NCBI RefSeq assembly: GCF_000237925.1
Contig: NW_017386033.1
Location: 310,001-374,000, forward strand
Reading direction: 5' to 3'
Origin: Schistosoma mansoni
Lineage: Eukaryota; Platyhelminthes; Trematoda; Strigeidida; Schistosomatidae
DNA length: 64,000 bases
A program made the translations under genes and the position numbers. The notes beneath the pieces are model-generated. The model was not told the origin of the DNA and did not search any database. It worked only from the letters and a program-made list of their open reading frames with translations. Positions 1 through 12,700 of this stretch are shown here, piece by piece (position 1 is the first letter of the stretch; the number at the start of each line of letters is the position of its first letter).

Positions 1-1495
1 GCGCCTAACTAAGACTCGTGAACTGCAAACACGAGAAAATCAGGCTGGCTTCAGACCTAGTCGTGGCTGCATCGACTACATATTCACTACTCGTCAGGTT
101 TTAGAACACAGACATTTTTATCGGCGTCCGACAATGATAGTTTTCCTTGACTTGTAAGCAGCATTTGACTCTGTACACCGAGAGGTTCTGTGGCAGTGTC
201 TGCCATTGAAAGGTGTACCTCAGAAGTACATAAACCTTGTGAAGGCTCTTTACTCGAACACTACCAGTCGAGTGAGAGCTTATGGCGAACTATCATCTGA
301 TTTTACAACCTCAAGTGATGTCCGACAAGGTTCTCCACTATCCCCATTTTTGTTTAACTTCATTATAGACCTATTGCTGGAAATAACACTCTCTTCGACT
401 GAATTTTCAGGAATTGATCTCCTACCAGGAAGTCCACTAACCGACTTAGAATACGCAGATGACATAGTCCTTTTTGGAGAAGACGTTGACAAAATGCAGT
501 CTTTTGATAGCACTGAGTAACAATACCAGGATGTTTAAGATGCGTTTCTCCCCCATCTAAATGTAAATTGTTACTGCAGGACTGGCCTGCATCAACACCT
601 GAACTAAGGATAGGGAGTGAAGTAGTCGAACGCGTCGACAACTTCACTTATCTTGGAAGTCTGATCAGCCCTAATGGGTTGGTGTCTGACGAAATCTCAG
701 CACGGATTCAAAAAGCTCGTTTGACTTTTGCCAACTTACGTCACCTATGGCGAAGACGAGATATCCGTCTATCAATTAAGGGACGAGTATACTGAGCAGC
801 AGTTCGCTCTGTTCTACCTTACGGCTGCGAAACATGGCCATTAAGAGTAGAAGATACTCGTAGGTTACTAGTATTTGACTACAGATGCCTTAGAAATGTT
901 GCTCGCATCTGCTGGGATAACCAGGTAAGTAATAGTGAGGTTAGACGCAGGGTATTGGGGAATGATGGTGAATCAGTTGATGAGATCATGAATCTTCATC
1001 GACTGAGATGGTTGGGCCACGTGTTACGTATGCCTGAACACCGAATATCACGACGCACAATGCTGACTAGTGTAGGGGATGGTTGGAAGAGAGTAAGGGG
1101 TGGCCAAACCAAAACGTGGCATCAGTGCTTGAAGTCACTAACTTCTAGTCTGAGCCATGTTGGCAGACATAGACTACCTGGTTGGTGTCCGCGTGACTAG
1201 CGTAACCAATGGTTGGAGACTCTAGGTGACATGGCTCAGAATCGATCACAATGGCGTAGGTGTATACACTCTTTATCTTCCCTTAAACCTTAAGATTAAA
1301 ATTGCTTCATAACGTTCTTCCTTCCTATACTATATCCTTATATACAACCTTTCTTTTATATACTACCACCACTAAATTAACTATTTCTATGATTCCGGTG
1401 TTCATTTTGTTGTGCTAACGAGGTATGGCAACTTGGACCGATGCATATGTGTGCCTGGTCCTACGTTGTAGCTGACTGACTGACACCCACATCTA
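1..1495 (+). mobile_element. RTE-like LINE (family A), 3' part of ORF2 with 3' tail
   Basis: The copy enters the window inside the reverse transcriptase. Visible blocks are NQAGFRPSRGCIDY (about nt 40-80), the AAFDSV region (about 165), a degraded RQGSPLSPFLFN block (about 328), and LEYADDIVLFGE with the catalytic YADD (about 450-480). The post-RT region TYLGSLISPNG (about 640) and the C-terminal HRLRWLGHVLRMPEHR block (about 990) follow. The reading frame shifts several times and there is an in-frame stop at about 154, so this LINE copy is dead. It ends with a short tandem GACTGACTGAC tail at about 1,475-1,490 instead of poly(A), as RTE-clade elements often do. The architecture (short RT, no RNase H, the WLGHVLR C-terminal block) suits RTE/SR2-like LINEs. 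The exact family is not settled here. Confidence 0.85.
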
Positions 1496-2080
1496 AATCA
1501 TGGTCAATTAAGCTGATCATGCAATTTATGACTGAATAATTGAAAACTAAGGGTACAGAAACAATTCTCTGATGGAGATAATACAGAAATTGTTTTGGAG
1601 AAAATATTAATGGAGAGAAAAAAAACACAAAACTGCTATCCACTGTAATATATTTTAATTACTAATTCTTTTCATATACATGTTTATATATACAGGTAGG
1701 AAAAAATTATTTTAGAAAATTACCATCAACATGGTGTCAAAAATCAAAATTTCAGTGATGGCTGTAAAGAATATAAAATAATGTTCTGATATTAGTCTTT
1801 TAATGTTCTGATACTTTTTACGCTCGCCATCTGAAACAGAAATTTAAAAAAGGTAAATTATTGAAGGTAGGGGGAAACAAAAACAAAAACAGAAAATATT
1901 CCCCGTTAATTAAGTTAATCAACTGTATGGTGTTTAAGGAGATTAATTTGATTTGATAGTTTACATCACAGACCAACAATAGTTAAAAACAACTATTGAA
2001 AAACCATGAACCATTCAACAACTTTTTCATCTTATTATGATACTTGTCAGTAGTGCACATCCATGAGATGTGTCAGTGAA
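1496..2080. other. AT-rich spacer, no gene seen
   Basis: No coding run of note and no recognisable repeat were seen. It lies between the LINE 3' tail and the SINE. Confidence 0.5.
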
Positions 2081-2084
2081 TCTA

Positions 2085-2228
2085 AGACCAGTGGTCTTAA
2101 AGTTAAGCGCTTGTTGTCAGATCCGTAGGCCCTGGACTTGACCTTTAGTGTGACAATGAACACGCAGTACAGAGGAGTCTCGTACTAGGACGAAACAGCT
2201 GTTCAATGCTTTCCGGTCTTCAGTTAGT
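2085..2228 (+). mobile_element. SMalpha-like tRNA-derived SINE with hammerhead-type core
   Basis: A tRNA-like head is present: an A-box-like stretch at about 2,091-2,110 (GTTAAGCGC) and a degraded B box at about 2,131-2,146. It is followed by a hammerhead-like layout at 2,161-2,210. The first core box reads CAGAGGAG instead of CUGAUGAG. Stem II pairs GTCT (2,177-2,180) with GGAC (2,188-2,191). GAAAC follows at 2,192-2,196, then the self-complementary stem III ACAGCTGT (2,195-2,202) and a GTT cleavage-type triplet. The order matches schistosome SMalpha elements, which are known to carry hammerhead ribozymes. The box-1 changes suggest weak or no cleavage. Confidence 0.65.
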
Positions 2229-2734
2229 GATGTAGACCATAAAATTATAGTAAATGTTTACGCAATTAAAACGAATCTTTTAAAAAGCATAACCACTAAC
2301 TGATCTCAGTAGTGAAATACTTTAGTTTTATACAAACGATGGCCATTAATAATAATTATTCGGAAACGAGAGGAATTAACGTTTACATAAAATTGGGTCT
2401 ATGAAAAATACCGCTGATTACTATTTCTATGTGACTGAACGAAATATTTTGAAAAATCTAATCAGGTGTAAGAATTAACGGTCAGAGTGACTCTTTGGGT
2501 GCATTTATTTAGAATCGAATGAAGACGATTATCACAACCTTAGTAGAAACAATATGCTTTTAAAGTATATCGCTTTTTAACAGGTTAGTACGATTTCGTG
2601 GATGGTTTAACACGATAACAAATAAATAAACTAGACTCATCAATATGAACAGATAATTTAATATAATTTATTTCCCATCTCAGTAACTTAGGTTTCACTA
2701 GATTGTACAAATATCAGTAAACAACATATAGCAT

Positions 2735-3490
2735 ACAATTGTGAAAATTGTTATCTCAAACATTCTTATTACAGCTTCTGCATCAGTAGGTCTCAACAAA
2801 CACAACGAAAAAAGCAAGATCATTAAATACTATGCAGTGAACACCAACCCAATCACACTTGATGGGGAAACTCTGGAAGAAGTGGAAACTTCCTTGTACC
2901 TGGGAAGCATCATCAATGAGCAAGGAGGATCTGATGCAGACGTAAATGCGAGGATTGGCAAAGCAAGGACAGCATTCCTACACTTGAAAAACATATGGGA
3001 CTAAAAACAACTGTCAACCAATATCAAAGTAACAATCTTCATTACGAACGTCAAGACAGTCTTACTTTACGGAACCGAAACTTGCAGAACTACTACAACC
3101 ATTATCAAAAATGTTCAAGTATTTATAAACATTTTTTACACAAGATACTGAATGTCCGTTGGCTGGATACCATCAGCAACAACCTACTGTGGGAGAGAAC
3201 AGAGCAGCTTTCAGCTGAAGAGGAAATTAGGAAAAGACGTTGGAAGTGGATAGGACATACATTACAGAAATCACCAAACTGCATCACGAAGCGCTAACTT
3301 GGAATCCTGAAGGGAAACTGAAAAGAGGAAGGTCGAAGAACACGCTGCGTCGGGAATCGGAAGCAGACATGAAAAGGATTAATAGCAACTGTAAAAGATT
3401 GCCCATGACAGAGTTTGATGGAGAATGCTGGTGGGTGGTCTATGCTCCGCTTTGAGGGGTACCAGGCGTAAGCAAGTACATTCTTAATCA
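2735..3490 (+). mobile_element. RTE-like LINE (family B), post-RT 3' fragment
   Basis: Translation gives the region downstream of the RT active site: [67 protein letters not shown] (2,741-3,000). After frame changes it continues with [37 protein letters not shown] and [20 protein letters not shown] (3,190-3,350). This LINE family is distinct from the copy at 1-1,495, and further copies lie at 32.2-33.1 kb and 49.2-50.6 kb. The YADD catalytic part is absent, so it is a 5'-truncated dead copy. The 3' end near 3,465-3,485 carries a short AAG/TAAG-type tail. Confidence 0.8.
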
Positions 3491-3623
3491 CTAAGAATGA
3501 GATCATATAAAACATAGGGTAGTTAACTTAACTGATGAAGTACATGATACAGCTGAAATTAAAACTTACAAACATTAGGAGATAAAGATAGATACCGATT
3601 TCCATAAGGGAAATACAACCACT

Positions 3624-3629
3624 TTTATT
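3624..3629 (-). promoter_or_regulatory. Likely poly(A) signal of NLE1
   Basis: AATAAA on the minus strand about 90 bases past the NLE1 stop codon is a plausible cleavage and polyadenylation signal. The assignment rests on position and motif only. Confidence 0.4.
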
Positions 3630-3717
3630 ATTTTTGTATGTAAATAAAAAATATGTCTGCTTACTGTTTTTAATGGCGAAAACTATCTTATTTGAAAAAA
3701 GTACTGATAATTAAAAC

Positions 3718-6700
3718 TCACAATTTCAATATTCGATCTTTACCGCCTGAAACTACATATTGTCCATCAGGACTCCAGTCTAATGCATAAACTGCATCTG
3801 AATGCCCAGGTAAATCATGTAACAAATGACGTTTACGTTGATGTACTAATGACGATGATGAACTGGATCGCTTTTTACCGGCTACATCACTAGCAAATAT
3901 TTGTTTTTTCTTTTCTTCTTTAGATACTGTAAGAGATTCTTGATTCCAGCGACGAACTTCATTAACAGACCATACTTTCACCGTTGAGTCTTTAGAACAA
4001 GATACAACTAGACGACTATCACTTGACCAAGAGACTAGATACACATCTTGAACATGACCAAACATAGTAGCTAAAAATCTAAAATACGATATGATAATAC
4101 GATAATCATATATTGAAGATAATAATGCATTAAATCAGATCATATGCTCAGTCTATGATAAAAGCTAACTTTACAGGAGAAAATACAGTAGAAAGAAACA
4201 TGTGATTCAATGTTGAGCGATATGATATTGGCAGAAATACAATCTGCATGTATTTCAATCATCGGAGTATTTACCAAGGACACAACAGAGTAGGACCGCC
4301 AATGGATTTGCTTTTCAACGATATTCGATGGCATCATAAACCATTTAGTTTCATGATTTCTAGGATTTTAATCGACGAATCTTGATGAATCAAATTATGC
4401 AAACTTAAACAAATCACTCTTCACTCGATATTAAAATGTTATACACTGAATGAGTCTGTGGATCTCCTACCTAGAAGCAGTGTAAGCCAGTCAAAACCAG
4501 CTTAGAACAAAGAATGCTTTTCCAACGGTTGAAATTATCGTACCTTATAATCACAAGTTTAGCAGTGGTTTCTAGATAACAATTCTAACTGTAGTACATT
4601 TGTGGTAGAATTGGAGGTCTGCTCAGGTATTTATGAGTTTGAGCCTCATTCTAACTACAAAAGTTAAGTATTCCTTATCTACACTCAAATAAATGAGACA
4701 TCTGGATTATGATTAACATTTCCCAACTTCACACACACTTCAAGATTTTATTTAACAATGATTGTATCAAGAAAAAACTCACTGCCCTGTAAAACCATCC
4801 CAAATTTTGACGGAATGATCAAAACTAGCACTAGCAAGAAGACGACCATTCGGAGAAAACTTCACATCGTTCACAACTCCTTGATGACCAGTCATACGGG
4901 GAGCAAGAGGTTTTTTATCAATTCCTGGTTGCCATAAAGAAAGTGTATTGTCATCGGATCCTGCAACCAATCTCTCCGGATTAGAACCCTAAATTAAACA
5001 GAAATATTAATATATTAGCAAAAATATACCTTTTCCACAGATAGGGATAACAACGTATAATCTCACACTAAGTCACTCAGTATGTAGCAGTATAGATAAA
5101 TATTAAAATAAACAATGGGAAACCTCATTTAATGAATACTCCCACTCCAGTTAGGAAACGAAATTAGTAAACTGATTTTGCCTGAGCCGATTTAAAAATC
5201 CACACCTGTTTATTTTCATCGTTTGAACATTACTTTTAATAACTACAAACATGTAACTTGTGACTGTAGTCGATGGTTTAGATTGCCTAATACACCTTAC
5301 TTTTAAGACCAATTATAATTTAACAAATTGCAAATGAACAAATGAATGGGAAATTAAGAATACAGAAAAGAGGCCAAGATAAAGAGTAGTGACAATGGTA
5401 GTTACAATTGAAAGGCGAAAGATTAAAAATGCATTTGTGGCACAATAACAACTCATTTTGAGCTCTAATAACTATTTAGCCATTGCTTTTTTATTGTTTT
5501 ACAAACCATAACTAAAAGTACAATGCCTTACATGAGTCGCAATAACAATCATGACATTACTTCAAATCTCAACCTGAAACAAAGTCAAGTAGTTGTGCTA
5601 CATATAAAGCCCATTTAGCTAGGCTTGTAAACATCTCTTTTAAATTTATCAACCTACAGAAAAATAAACAGATCAAGAGTGGCCAAATGAAAATGGAATT
5701 TTCAAAGCTCCTTACGACAAATACGGAAAATGGAAAATTATATGAACAAAAACACCAATATCAACAATTACTCCGGGCATCCAAAATATTGCTTAGAATA
5801 CACAAAGTATTTCTCTCTTCAAAGGAAGTTACCTTAACTTTTTCATACAGTGACTTTGCTGTTTCAGCCAACTTCAGCTCTGGAAAAGGTCAAAATAAAC
5901 AAGTGGAAATTTTCATTGTTTTAATCCGAATAAACGAAACATATGTCATATAACAATGCTGATACTTATCAAACAGAGAGGCTAATTAATTACAGTTAGG
6001 AACATGTATGACAATAAGTAGTGATTAGTGATATTAGATTAGGACTGTGTATAACTTCAGGTTATTAGATGTTAATCAGAGGATTTCGATTCGTAGAAGA
6101 TAATAACCCGTTAACAAAAGGCAAAGAGATAGAATTATAAAACTCTGGTAGCTACTCTTCTGATGAATTATTTTGTACGATTCTATAAGGTCTTAAAAGT
6201 TCTTCTGTACTACTTCTAAAATAGTTCTAACTGTAAGCTCGATTTCGACTGACCCATTGCTTCTATGTTTTATCGTTCAGAAATTACAACTTTAAACATG
6301 ACATTCGGGATATTATCAAAAAACAACTTACTTGTGTACCAATCTCGGTAGATAAACTGTAGTAAATTGCGGTCTTGTATTATACTTATATAACCGAAAT
6401 AATATAAGTGTTTGTAACTATCTAGCTGACCTTCTAGTAATTAAATTAGAGATTTGGTGATATGGGAATTTGAATAGTCTGTCGATCATGCAACGAATAT
6501 AATAACAGAGTTATTGGATTTATTACTACTAGTGACGTAGAAAACAATACAGCAAAACCTACTTTTGAGAAGTGTCAAACAATGACTAGAACGGTTGTTT
6601 AAGGCTTCCGAAAGCTTAATAATCCTAAATGGACAAAATATGAATCGAATAAGACATAATCTTATATAGAAGTACATCGTCTTTAAATTTTCAAAGTTCT

Positions 6701-9700
6701 CGACAATATAGATGAGTTTTACAGGAAACTTTCCGACCTTCTCCGAAAAGCTAGGCGTTCTGATGTAGTATTAGTGGCTGGTGACTTTAATGCTCAAGTA
6801 GGTGAACTAGGCGAAAGGGAAAGACACCTGGGTGGATCTTATGGTGTCGTGGCTAAAGAATAGATAATGGCGACCGTCTGTTGCAGCTATGCTCAAATAA
6901 CCGCCTGTTTCTTACAAATACCAACTTTAAGCACACGGAAAAACATCTTTTGACATGGCGACCCCCGAATTCGTCCCAACGTTGGACCCAAATACATCAC
7001 ATCGCTATCAGCCACCAATGGAAGGGTATGATAGAAGACTGTCGCTTATTCTGGAGCACATGCTTAGATTCAGATCATGCTCTAGTGCGGGCACGTATCT
7101 GTCTGCGTCTTACTGGACGTAGGAAAGACACTGTAGGGAAACCTCTAAGAGTTCTACTTAATGATAGGCAAGCTAAGAATATGATTCAGGAACAACTAGA
7201 AAAACAATTAGACAGCCATGTAAGTTGTGCCCACCCCGAGGCAGCGTGGAATGACATTCGAAAAGCTGTAGGAACAGCAGTGGTATCTGCTAGTACGGTA
7301 AACCATAAGGTTAGGGAGAAACACTGGATCTCAGAAGCATCTACTGCACTGATAGATGCTCGAAAACTCATCCCATATGGCTCTAAACATAACGAAGAGC
7401 GGGGTCAGCTTAAGCGCAAGCTAATAAGAAGCCTACGCAATGATCGTGAACAGTGGTGGGTAGTGAAAGCAAGAGAGATGGAAAAAGCAGCGGCAATAGG
7501 CGACAGCAGACAACTGTTTAGACTTGTTAAGGAAACCGGTATTAGGAACCCAACTGTCAGCGAAACTATCTTGGAAAAAGGACATATCATTCATTCTCAA
7601 TCCAGGAGATTGGATCGATGAGCAGAACACTTTAGGGATCGGTTCAACTGGCCTTCAGCCACACTTCGGTTTCCCACGATCCCTAGTCGTCCTGAATGGA
7701 AAGTTAATGTAAATCCTCCAGCTCTTTACGAGGTTGAAAAAGCTATAGGAAATCTGAAGCGAGGGAGAGCAGCAGGCCCTGACAGGTTTACCCCTGAGAT
7801 TTTTAAGGATGGTGGTCCAGTACTAGCAACGAGATTGACTGGGGTCTTAGGTAGAATCTGGGAACTGGACGTAATTCCATCTGACTGGTCCCAATCACTG
7901 ATTGCGCCAGTCTATAAGAAAGGACAAAAGTCCTCTTGTGACAGTCACAGAGGAATCAGTTTGACTAATATAGTGTCTAAAATATTAGCTTCAATAATAC
8001 TTCGACGCTTAACCAAAGCTCGTGAAGAGCAAACTAGAGAAAACCAGGCTGGTTTTCGACCTGAACGTGGTTGTATAGACCAGATATTCTCTCTATGTCA
8101 GGTCCTAGAACATAGACACACATTCAGACGTCCCACAATAGTAGTATTTCTTGACCTTAAGGCGGCATTTGACTCCGTTGATCGTGAGGTTCTATGGCAG
8201 TGTTTGTCACTGAAAGGAGTACCAAAGAAGTACATTAACCTCATAAAGGCTCTCTACTCGAACACAACTGGTCGAGTTAGAGCTTATGGCGAACTGTCAT
8301 CAGAATTGATTATCTCAAGTGGTGTTCGTCAGGGCTGTCCACTCTCCCCATTCTTGTTTAACTTTATCGTAGACGTGCTTTTAGAAATAACACGTTCCTC
8401 ATCCAAATTTAGAGGAGTTGAACTTGTATCAGGAGACTCACCTGTTGACTTAGAATACGCCGATGACATAGTTCTATTTGGTGAAGACACTGACAAAATG
8501 CAGAGTCTTCTGACCACTATAAGCAACTATGCAGGCATGTTCGGGATGCGATTCTCTCCCTCGAAATGCAAAATGTTACTTCAGGATTGGGTTGCATCGA
8601 CACCTGAACTAATGATAGGGAGTGAAGTAGTAGAGCTTGTTGACCGCTTCACTTATCTTAAGAGTCTCATCAGCCCTTGTGGTCTGGTGTGTGACGAAAG
8701 CTCAGCACGGATACAGAAGGCTCGTCTAGCTTTCGCCAACTTGCGTCATTTAAGGCGTAAGCGAGTTATCCGTCTAGCAACCAAAGGACGGGTTTACTGT
8801 GTAACAGTTTGTTCCGTTCTACTTTATGGCAGTGAAACATGGCCGGTAAGAGTAAATGATATTCGTAGGCTGCTAGTATTCGATCATATGTGTCTTCGAA
8901 GCATTGCTCGTATATCCTGGGACCACCGGGTAAGTAATGCAGTTGTTAGGAAACGGGTACTAGGTAAGTATGGCAAATCGATTGATGAAGTAGTGAAACT
9001 TCATCAGTTGAGATGGCTGGGACACGTGTTACGTAGACCCAACCACCGACTGCTCCGACGTGCAGTGCTTTATGTTGTAGGAGTAGGTTGGAAGAAAGCT
9101 AGGGGCGGCCAGACCAAAACGTGGCATAAATCCATGAAGTGGCTGACCATTGGACTGAGCCATGTTGGTAGGTGTAGACTACCTGATTGGGATCCGCGAG
9201 ATGATTACAACCGATAGTTAGAGACCTTGAATGATATGGCTAAAAATCGTTTGCAATGGTGAAGGTACATCTACTCTTTGTGTTCTCCCAAATTCTAATC
9301 TTATAAATTCTTCATGTCTGCTTCTTTTTCTCCTTCCAAATTTATTTCACTGTATTATACTCCTTCAATAACATCTTCCAACCCTAATCTTTTCGACTAC
9401 TGCTTATACTATTACTTCTTTTACCACTATGGGATTTGAATCGATAACTGCATCGCTGTGCTAATGTGGTATGGAAACTCGGACTGATGTACGTACGTAC
9501 GAAGTTCTACGTTGTGACTGACTGATTGATTTCTAACAGAGTACATCACATGTTTGCAAAATCCATCAAGTCAGTGCTAGGGAGCCTTGAGAATTCTTCA
9601 GAAAAGTCTTCAAAAGCTTGGAAAAGACTGATAATACTTCATTCAATTAGAGTTATGGGAAAATAATAACTGTGTCATATCCTGACTGGATAATCGTCAA

Positions 9701-12700
9701 TTTTGTAACTAAATCTAGCATGTTTCCAAAAGCTACTAGGATATAAACGTCAAGCATAAACCCAAAAATGTCGTTGTTTTATATATCTAAACTACTTTTC
9801 TAATTAGATTTTACCTGCACACTTCCACCTTTTGTCTTCTGTTCAGGACTAAGGAGTAAGTTTCTGAAGAACTAAGAGGTCGTTAACAGTCAGTGTTAAG
9901 CATCTAAGTACCAGAAGTATAAGTCAGAACCTTGGGTTAGTAACCAACAACTTATCGTCTTGGTTCATATGTAGTATTTTATCTTTAGGTGTGTTCTAAT
10001 GTAGAATTCTCAGAGAGTTTCATTTTAATTACACTAAAAATTACAAATCTCAATTTGCATGACAGTGAGAAATACTCCTTAGATTGTTGAAAGTCATAAA
10101 TTACTTACTAGCCTCTGGATCTTTTGATAATATGGGAACTGTTTTGACCAACTGAGCACAGGCAGGATCAAATGCACCAGTACGTAATACATAATCAGTA
10201 CTCAAGGCCAAACAATTTACCCAATGTCCATGCAAATTTAGTGTACGACATAACACACCATCTTTAGATCTCCATACACGAATCGTACGGTCTTGACTAG
10301 CAGAATAAATTAAATCTGTTCCACCCCAACGTACAGCCACAACTGGTTTATCATGACCAGTAATTGTATGAATCGGTTGGCCAGTATACGTATCCCAAAT
10401 AACTATTGAACAATCTTGATAAGCAACTGCAAGTTGTCTGCATTCTCCATCTCTAGATAAAAAAAATATTAATGTGAAATAGACTTGCAGAATGGCTCTA
10501 TGAAGAGATTATTTACAAATATGAAGATATACCTTCGGCTATTTAGTTCAAACAACTGAGGATTGAACTATTCGGTTGAAACTACAAACACTTGCAATTT
10601 CACCAACTACATATCATCTTTAAGCATTTCACCATAATCACACGGCAACAACGCTCTAAAAAAATCTATGATAAAATACTAGCTGTTGTGTTGCTGACTT
10701 TCGTTCCGTTCTCTAGTCATAGGTGATATCTTAATCCCTAAAACATCTGTGGCGATGAGACTGGTGCAAGAATGGATCCTGTAAAAGTGGAACTATTATC
10801 ATGTTGGCAGATACGAAAATTACGCCCACCTCCCAACCTAGAACATTTACTTCTGTGGTGCGGGTTACTTATATCCATATAAGTCAGTCAGTCAGCCAAC
10901 TACAACGTAGGACCAGGCACATATATACATCGGTCCAAGTTGCCATACCTCGTTAGCACAACAAGATGAACACCGGATTCATAGAAACAGTTAATTTAGT
11001 GGTGGTAGTATATAACAGCACTCAAGACCACTGTATTCATAATCCACATAAGTAATATATGACGATGGTCAGGCATAGAATGTATTTTAGTAGATCGAGA
11101 AGGAAAGAACGGAAACAGAACGCAATTGGTATGAAAATGCATGAACAATGTAATCAGAGTCGATGGACTGATATTTGCAGAAGGAACAGTCAAGATTGAG
11201 ACAATTGATTGATAGTTTGCAAATTAACCGTTTACTGTATGGTTGTGAGATTTTAGTGAGATATTCTGTAATTTTGTGCTCAAATATATTCGGTTGTCCC
11301 CACTCATGTTCTTGTTCACTACACTTCTGCTACTGCACCACAAATTGACAGCATTAAAAACAGTATTGTAGAACTGCACTACGATCATGGTGCTAGTGTT
11401 ACTTTGGGTATGTGGTTCCGGTGTTATTTTATTACACAAGATGATGTTTGGAAGGTTCGGTTACTACTTCGAAAATCGAGTTCATGTGAGTTTGTCTCTG
11501 AACCCACATGACCGCTAATTTTCTGACACCGTCAAGTCATTAAGCCAACAGTTTGGAGATAACTCCTCATTATTCAATACAAGTTATCGATGTTAAAAGA
11601 TGAATATGAATGAAAATGCTGACTTCCTCAAGCATATGGGCACCGTCAACCGCTTTCGGTTGAAGTCGCTGACTGAAGGTCAGTTTGAAGCCCTCATCCC
11701 TATCCACAGTCTCCAATCGCAAAAGTTTAGTGATATTAGAACGCAGTTAGTATGTGGATTGGAATGAGACCCCACACTGACTGTTTGCGATGTTGAAAAT
11801 GAATATCAACGTTTTATTAACATTCAGTGACACACTACAGTGGTTTAATGTGGTGGTTCCGATTGCACCGAAGTTCATGTAGTCCCAAAACTATCCAAAT
11901 CTGTCAAATACGAGCCTACTATACCTAGCTCATCATACTCGACCTCAGTTCAACAAACGAAGACTAGTCTTTTGATTCCCTGCTGGCACTGTGGTGCATG
12001 ACATTATGTACGAACCTGTCCGTTCAAACATCGCTGAATGAAATGTAAATCCATTGGTAACAAAGATGGATTCTGTCAAAGGTGGAAACCAAATCGACCA
12101 CCACATCGGTCCAAAAGTATTAGAAAGCCTGCTTCCAAATCCTGCACAAATTCGTTGAGCTTATTAGCATCCTGTTAGAGCACAACCCCAAAGGAGAGAA
12201 AATTCATTGCTCTTAATACTAATGGGCATTCATTTAGACTACAGATAAATACAGCATAAGACGTTAACATTATCTCTCGGAAATTTCGGATGAAATGGGC
12301 AGCCCACGCATTGACCAAACAATACAGAAACCTCGTACCGCATGTAGTATTTATCCGCGTTCGTTGCGTTGTTGACTTGCGCTCCTTTCGCCGATCCTAA
12401 GTGGTATCTTAATCCCGCCAACATAGCAGAAGCAACCATTACCGGCCTTATACCCTAATAAACATTTTTTACAGTCACAAAATAATATAAATTGAGGAGC
12501 TGTGCGGCGTACTTGACCTGTGATCAGAGCTTATCATGTGTTTAATCAGTGTAACAAAAAGACTTAAATAACACGAAACAAGTAGTGACTTACAGATGCA
12601 ATGGTCTCCACGATAAAGATCGTATCCACCGTCCTTTAGAACGAGCTGGAGTGGCTGCTAATTGAGGTTTAATCAAAGGATTGGTTGAGCATAAACCCCA

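Noticed and set aside
5687-5953. Plus-strand open frame of 88 codons
   Set aside because: It overlaps the NLE1 47-base exon on the other strand and reads through its splice sites. It has no family resemblance.
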